Source: Treponema sp. (GTDB lineage Bacteria > Spirochaetota > Spirochaetia > Treponematales > Treponemataceae). Taken from it: a DNA stretch of 36,305 bases. Positions 33,241 to 36,305 of this stretch are shown piece after piece. The translations under genes were made by a program, and so were the position numbers. Where the stretch lies: assembly GCA_016292805.1 (NCBI GenBank), contig JAEDFM010000023.1, forward strand, positions 1-36,305, given 5' to 3'. A model generated the notes under the pieces. It saw only the letters and a program-made list of their open reading frames with translations, had not been told where the DNA came from and ran no database searches. Numbering within the stretch: the stretch's first letter is position 1; each line of letters starts with the position of its first letter.

Positions 33241-33252
33241 TATTTCAATATA
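33213..33252. repeat. Right inverted-repeat arm of the small-peptide cassette
   Basis: On the minus strand, TATATTGAAAT, then AAATGCCCTTTT and GGTTATCTCC, matching 32828-32863 on the plus strand with a few bases' difference in spacing. Confidence 0.7.
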
Positions 33253-33275
33253 GCACATCATAACTTTACCGTCAA
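33247..33275 (-). promoter_or_regulatory. Strong minus-strand promoter facing the peptide gene
   Basis: TTGACG (33275-33270), a 17-bp spacer and TATATT (33252-33247). No reading frame follows on the minus strand, so its product is probably an RNA. Confidence 0.65.
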
Positions 33276-33310
33276 TTTTTGTTTCAAAAAACCTTTAACC
33301 GCGTTTCATC

Positions 33311-33347
33311 AAAAAAGGGCATCACCAGGAAACACCAGCGACGCCCT
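33311..33347 (-). terminator. degP terminator (hairpin repeat copy 2)
   Basis: On the minus strand, AGGGCGTCGC pairs with GTGATGCCCT (two G-U pairs), followed by six T, 45 bp after the degP stop. The sequence recurs at 32646-32690. Confidence 0.75.
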
Positions 33348-33391
33348 AATTCTTAATTCTGTATTCTTAATTCTGTATTCTTAATTCTTAA
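33348..33391. repeat. ATTCTTA tandem array
   Basis: Four to five iterations of ATTCTTAATTCTGT and ATTCTTAATTCT just after the degP stop. The same unit appears in frame in the radical SAM gene at 4202-4225. Confidence 0.8.
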
Positions 33392-34858
33392 TTAAAACTT
33401 GTAAGTTCCAGTAGTAATTGTTCCACCGTTACTGTAAATATCAAAGTTTACAGATTTCTGTGCATTAGCAAGTTCTGCGTAGAATTCTGCAAGATTTGCA
33501 ACAGGTTTTCCGTTTACAGCTGTAATTACATCACCATTCTGTAAGCGGAGGCTGGCAGCAGGAGATTTTTCTTCTACATTAGAAACTACAACACCACGTA
33601 CTTTCTTATCATCAATCTTAAGCTGTTTTTTAACGTCATCTGTAAGAGGCGTTGCAATAAATCCAGGCCACATTTTATTATTCTGAATTTCATCATCTTT
33701 AGCACGTTCTTCAACTTTAACAGTAAGTGGAGGTAAAACTTTTCCACCGCGAACTACTTTAAATGTTGCAGTTGTACCAACTCTAAGACTTCCAACATCG
33801 CGTACCAGCTGATTTACAGTTTTTACTTTTTTACCATTCAATTCAATAATATAGTCACCAGGTTTAATTCCACCTTTGAAAGCTGGCGAATTAGTAAATA
33901 CTTCTACAGCAAAAGCACCATCGTAAGCCTGAACGCCTAATTCTTCTTTATATTCTTTTGTAACTTCAAGTAAAGAAACGCCTACCCAACCGTAAGTCAT
34001 TTTTCCACTCTTGATGAATGAATCAATTGAATTCTTAATATTATTGATTGGAATAGCAAATCCCAAACCTACAGAACCGCCGCTTGATGAAGCAATCCAT
34101 GTATTAATACCAATTACTTCGCCATAAATATTTACAAGTGGACCACCAGAGTTTCCCTGATTAATTGCAGCATCTGTCTGAATATAATCGCTGATAGCAG
34201 ACATATGACTTTCTGAACGTCCAGTTGCAGAAACAATACCCTGTGTTACAGACTGACTGTATCCAAGTGGAGCACCAAAGGCCATACAAATATCACCAGG
34301 CTGAACTTTATCAGAATCACCAAGTTTTGCAACAGGAATAGAAGGATCTGTAGCTTCAAAAGAAACCAATGCAACATCCATACGAGAATCAGCACCAACA
34401 AGTTTTCCTTCAAACTCCCGGCCATCATTCAATTTTACAGTGATTTTTGTAGCTGATCCTGCAACATGATTATTTGTAAGAACATACAAAGTGTTTCCTG
34501 TACGGCGAACAATTACACCAGAACCAAGACCACTTGCTTCATATTCTCTTGTACCTTTTTTACCATCTTTATCATTCTGGTTACCATTCCCAAAGAAATC
34601 ACCAAAAGGCCAGCCCATTCCGCTAAAAGGATCCTGCACAGTTTTAGTTTCTTTTACATCAACTTCTACAACAGCAGGAAGCATAGTATCGCTTACAGAA
34701 CGGAAAACATTCTGGAACGCTTCAACAATTGCAAGTGATGAATTTACAGTATTACTGCCAGCAGGAGCTGCAGGTCTCTTAGGAGGATCTGCAAAAAGCT
34801 GTGTTGAAGTAAACAACAGTAAAGCAAGTCCTGCAAATAATTTAACTAATTTTTTCAT
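33392..34858 (-). CDS. degP: HtrA/DegP-family periplasmic serine protease
   Basis: A 488-residue periplasmic protease and chaperone for misfolded envelope proteins. A signal peptide (1-23, ending LFA) precedes a Q-linker rich in Gly and Asp, the trypsin-like domain with H131 (TNNHVAG), D161 (RMDVALV) and S237 (GNSGGP), then two PDZ domains (about 275-370 and 385-485). The start at 34858 is chosen over ones 3 and 10 codons upstream because GGAGG is nine bases before it and it opens the signal peptide (MKKLVKLF). The upstream region carries a hairpin (GGGAAG/CTTCCC, 34893-34873) and the four-hairpin element. Whether it is DegP, DegQ or DegS-like cannot be told. Confidence 0.94.
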   Translation of the reverse strand: MKKLVKLFAGLALLLFTSTQLFADPPKRPAAPAGSNTVNSSLAIVEAFQNVFRSVSDTMLPAVVEVDVKETKTVQDPFSGMGWPFGDFFGNGNQNDKDGKKGTREYEASGLGSGVIVRRTGNTLYVLTNNHVAGSATKITVKLNDGREFEGKLVGADSRMDVALVSFEATDPSIPVAKLGDSDKVQPGDICMAFGAPLGYSQSVTQGIVSATGRSESHMSAISDYIQTDAAINQGNSGGPLVNIYGEVIGINTWIASSSGGSVGLGFAIPINNIKNSIDSFIKSGKMTYGWVGVSLLEVTKEYKEELGVQAYDGAFAVEVFTNSPAFKGGIKPGDYIIELNGKKVKTVNQLVRDVGSLRVGTTATFKVVRGGKVLPPLTVKVEERAKDDEIQNNKMWPGFIATPLTDDVKKQLKIDDKKVRGVVVSNVEEKSPAASLRLQNGDVITAVNGKPVANLAEFYAELANAQKSVNFDIYSNGGTITTGTYKF

Positions 34859-34909
34859 AACCTTCATCCTCCGGGAAGCCTTCTGCACTTCCCTCTTTTT
34901 TTTCTTTAA

Positions 34910-35039
34910 TTTTATAAACCGGAGGATTCTTCAGAATCCGAGGATTTATAAAACGTTCGCGTGAGCGAACACGTAAATAAACAGAGTTTTATTAAAAACT
35001 CAAGTTAAAAAGAATAGTGCCATCAGCACTATTCTTTTT
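34910..35039 (-). ncRNA. Four-hairpin structured element, copy 2, in degP leader position
   Basis: On the minus strand in order: H1 AAAAAGAATAGTGC/GCACTATTCTTTTT (35039-35007), H2 GAGTTTT/AAAACTC (35001-34984), H3 GTTCGC-TCAC-GCGAAC (34970-34955), H4 outer stem TTTTATAAATCC/GGTTTATAAAA (34953-34910) with inner GGATTC-TGAA-GAATCC (34939-34924). Compared with copy 1, inner H4 differs at most stem positions but stays fully paired, and the outer stem has a G-C to A-T exchange. It would be part of the degP 5' leader if transcription begins upstream of 35039. Confidence 0.75.
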
Positions 35040-35104
35040 AAACGTTCGTTTTAAAAGATAATAAAAATTCAAGCAAAAGGTTACTAAAACTTTTTGTTAT
35101 ATAT

Positions 35105-35132
35105 AAAAAAACACGCCTTAATAAAAGACGTG
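35105..35132 (-). terminator. Terminator after map
   Basis: On the minus strand CACGTCTT/AAGGCGTG (one G-T pair) with a short loop, followed by seven T, about 30 bp after the map stop. Confidence 0.85.
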
Positions 35133-35159
35133 CTTTATATTACCGAAAGTGAATTAAAA

Positions 35160-35924
35160 CTATGAATTAGCTTTATAATTCAAATCAGTTAAAACTTCTG
35201 TATGATCTTCAAAAATGGCTACTGTATGTTCTTCGTGGCAACTTGCTTTTCCATCACAAGTAACAACAGTCCAGCCATCATCAAGTGTTTCAACATCCTT
35301 TGTTCCAAGATTAATCATTGGTTCAATAGCCAGAACCATACCAGGTTTAATACGAGGATTTGCCCCCAGGAACGGACAGTTTGGAACACTAGGATCTTCG
35401 TGAACTTCAAGCCCAACACCATGACCACAATAATCAGAAACAACACCATAGCCATGAGCCTTTGCTACTTTGTAAACAGCGTCAGCAACATCTTTAATTC
35501 TGTTGCCAGCAACACAAGCCGCAATACCAGCCTGCAAACATTCTTCTGTTACTTTCTGAAGTTCTCTAACCTTTGGAGGAACATTTCCAATAAGAAGAGA
35601 GTGAGTTGTATCACTAATGTATCCGTTTAAATTAATTCCAACATCAAGACTTACAAGATCTCCATCTTTTACAATTCGTTTCTTTGATGGAAGTCCATGA
35701 ATAACCTGTTCATTAATGCTGATACAAACTGCGCCAGGGAAATCTTCCTGATACCAGGCTGGAGTTCCACCGTGACCTTCAATATAGTTTTTAAAAAGCT
35801 GATTAATTTCCCAAGTGCTCATTCCAGCATGAATTTTTGGAATTAGTTCTTTAAACATATCTGCTGTCAAATGGCAGGCTTTTCTAATACCGTTTATCTG
35901 TTCTTCTGTTTTTAAGTGAATCAT
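35160..35924 (-). CDS. map: Type I methionine aminopeptidase
   Basis: A 254-residue metallo-enzyme that removes the initiator Met from new proteins. The five metal ligands sit in the usual motifs: SLDVGINLNGYISDTTHS (two Asp), CGHGVGLEVHEDP (His), AIEPMI (Glu) and HEEHTVAIFED (Glu). The substrate pocket VIHGLPS is present. The start at 35924 (MIHLKTEEQI) is chosen since GAGG lies eight bases upstream and family proteins begin there; the longer frame (61 extra codons) runs through a GC-rich repeat. It ends with a clear terminator. Confidence 0.97.
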   Translation of the reverse strand: MIHLKTEEQINGIRKACHLTADMFKELIPKIHAGMSTWEINQLFKNYIEGHGGTPAWYQEDFPGAVCISINEQVIHGLPSKKRIVKDGDLVSLDVGINLNGYISDTTHSLLIGNVPPKVRELQKVTEECLQAGIAACVAGNRIKDVADAVYKVAKAHGYGVVSDYCGHGVGLEVHEDPSVPNCPFLGANPRIKPGMVLAIEPMINLGTKDVETLDDGWTVVTCDGKASCHEEHTVAIFEDHTEVLTDLNYKANS

Positions 35925-36021
35925 TTTATGCCTCGTTAGTAGAGTGTAACATTTTTTAAGAAAAGTTGGTAGGGAGAGATGGTTGTAAGGGAAAGTGAGG
36001 TGGAAAGCAAATGTTGTGTTG

Positions 36022-36080
36022 CAGAGGGAAGCTCCACCTGCGCCCCAAAAGCATCCCCTGGCGGCTGCGGTCTTTGGTGT
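36022..36080. repeat. GC-rich intergenic repeat (copy 2)
   Basis: GAGGGAAGCTCCACCTGCGC, then CATCCCCTGGCGGCTGCGGTCTTT. Similar in block order to 32698-32768. It lies upstream of map and explains the spurious N-terminal extension of its frame. Confidence 0.55.
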
Positions 36081-36113
36081 ATTAATGGAATCTTCTGGAA
36101 TGTTCATGAAATA

Positions 36114-36305
36114 CTAAACATAATATACGGGATAGTTATTTAAATTGCTTCCGAGGGCAAGTACTCCGAAATCATATAAAACTTCATTTACATCAGATTT
36201 ATGACTGGTAACATCAAATATTAATCCAAGGTTTATAATGAATAGTGCAGATGGCAAAAAAAGCGACAGTCGTTCAGGAGGGCTGACATTTTTGAACGCC
36301 CCAAC
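36114..36305 (-). CDS. C-terminal end of an unidentified protein (cut by window edge)
   Basis: An open minus-strand frame enters from the right edge and stops with TAG at 36116-36114, giving 63 residues. The sequence (for example LSLFLPSALFIINLGLIFDV and VLYDFGVLALGSNL) looks protein-like and moderately hydrophobic. It is not recognised; the start and most of the gene lie beyond the window, so this could also be chance. Confidence 0.45.
   Translation of the reverse strand, partial: VGAFKNVSPPERLSLFLPSALFIINLGLIFDVTSHKSDVNEVLYDFGVLALGSNLNNYPVYYV

Larger units (their letters stand above)
33011..33391. other. Gene-free stretch between small peptide and degP
   Basis: It contains the structured element copy 1, a candidate minus-strand small RNA (33155-33240) with its promoter, the right inverted-repeat arm, the degP terminator and an ATTCTTA tandem array (33348-33391). 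A 61-codon frame at 33016-33201 runs through hairpins and has no ribosome binding site, so I do not call it. Confidence 0.6.
34859..35159. other. Region between degP and map
   Basis: It contains the degP ribosome binding site and adjacent hairpin (34868-34893), the structured element copy 2 (34910-35039), an AT-rich gap (35040-35104) where a degP promoter could lie, though none is clear, and the map terminator (35105-35132). No gene is seen. Confidence 0.6.

Noticed and set aside
35925..36107. N-terminal extension of methionine aminopeptidase by 61 codons
   Set aside because: The added part translates a GC-rich repeat and has no homology to the family; the ATG at 35924 has a ribosome binding site and fits known N-termini.
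1..36305. tRNA or rRNA genes
   Set aside because: No cloverleaf-type sequence with CCA-proximal and T-loop motifs and no rRNA-like segment was noticed, though this was by eye only.

Overview
The window looks like chromosomal DNA from a spirochaete close to gut or rumen Treponema. This is inferred from the gene content, without a database search: a full Rnf complex, a BspA-type leucine-rich repeat protein, signal-peptide lipoproteins and beta-rich envelope proteins, AT-rich coding DNA, and a MurA with the Asp-for-Cys active site reported for Borrelia and Chlamydia. The genes are mostly housekeeping. The unusual material is in the intergenic DNA and in one radical SAM gene.

Layout. 1-657: GC-rich tandem repeats of about 195 bp, no convincing gene. 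658-3996: a short-chain dehydrogenase (-), then peptidase T and MurA (+). 4058-6517: a B12-type radical SAM protein (-) whose reading frame carries at least five in-frame stretches that look like intergenic repeats. 6591-13550: rnfCDGEAB, a 53-residue protein and an NhaC-type antiporter (+), a plausible sodium circuit in which Rnf couples ferredoxin:NAD+ electron flow to ion export and the antiporter exchanges ions. 13721-19758: branched-chain amino acid genes on (-): cimA-leuB, and a second unit in which a cytoplasmic-looking LRR protein precedes ilvD. 19857-25981: envelope genes (+): a beta-propeller/beta-barrel-like protein, two lipoproteins, a pseudouridine synthase and an outer-membrane-like protein. 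25978-32572: two CorC/CNNM-type CBS proteins and the large PurL (-). 32573-33391: a gene-poor island with a 32-residue hydrophobic peptide, inverted repeats, a strong antisense promoter and a four-hairpin structured element. 33392-35924: an HtrA/DegP protease and methionine aminopeptidase (-). 36114-36305: the C-terminal end of a gene that runs off the right edge.

Three observations stand out. First, the radical SAM gene appears to have absorbed several unrelated intergenic repeat families in frame. Second, two diverged copies of a roughly 130-nt element (33009-33142 on +, 35039-34910 on -) keep the same hairpins, including a UGAA tetraloop, while stem bases change in compensating pairs; this suggests selection on RNA structure. 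Third, seven transcription-unit-leading genes have a -10 box 6-8 nt before the ATG and no Shine-Dalgarno, whereas downstream operon genes mostly have strong ones; leaderless mRNA seems common here.
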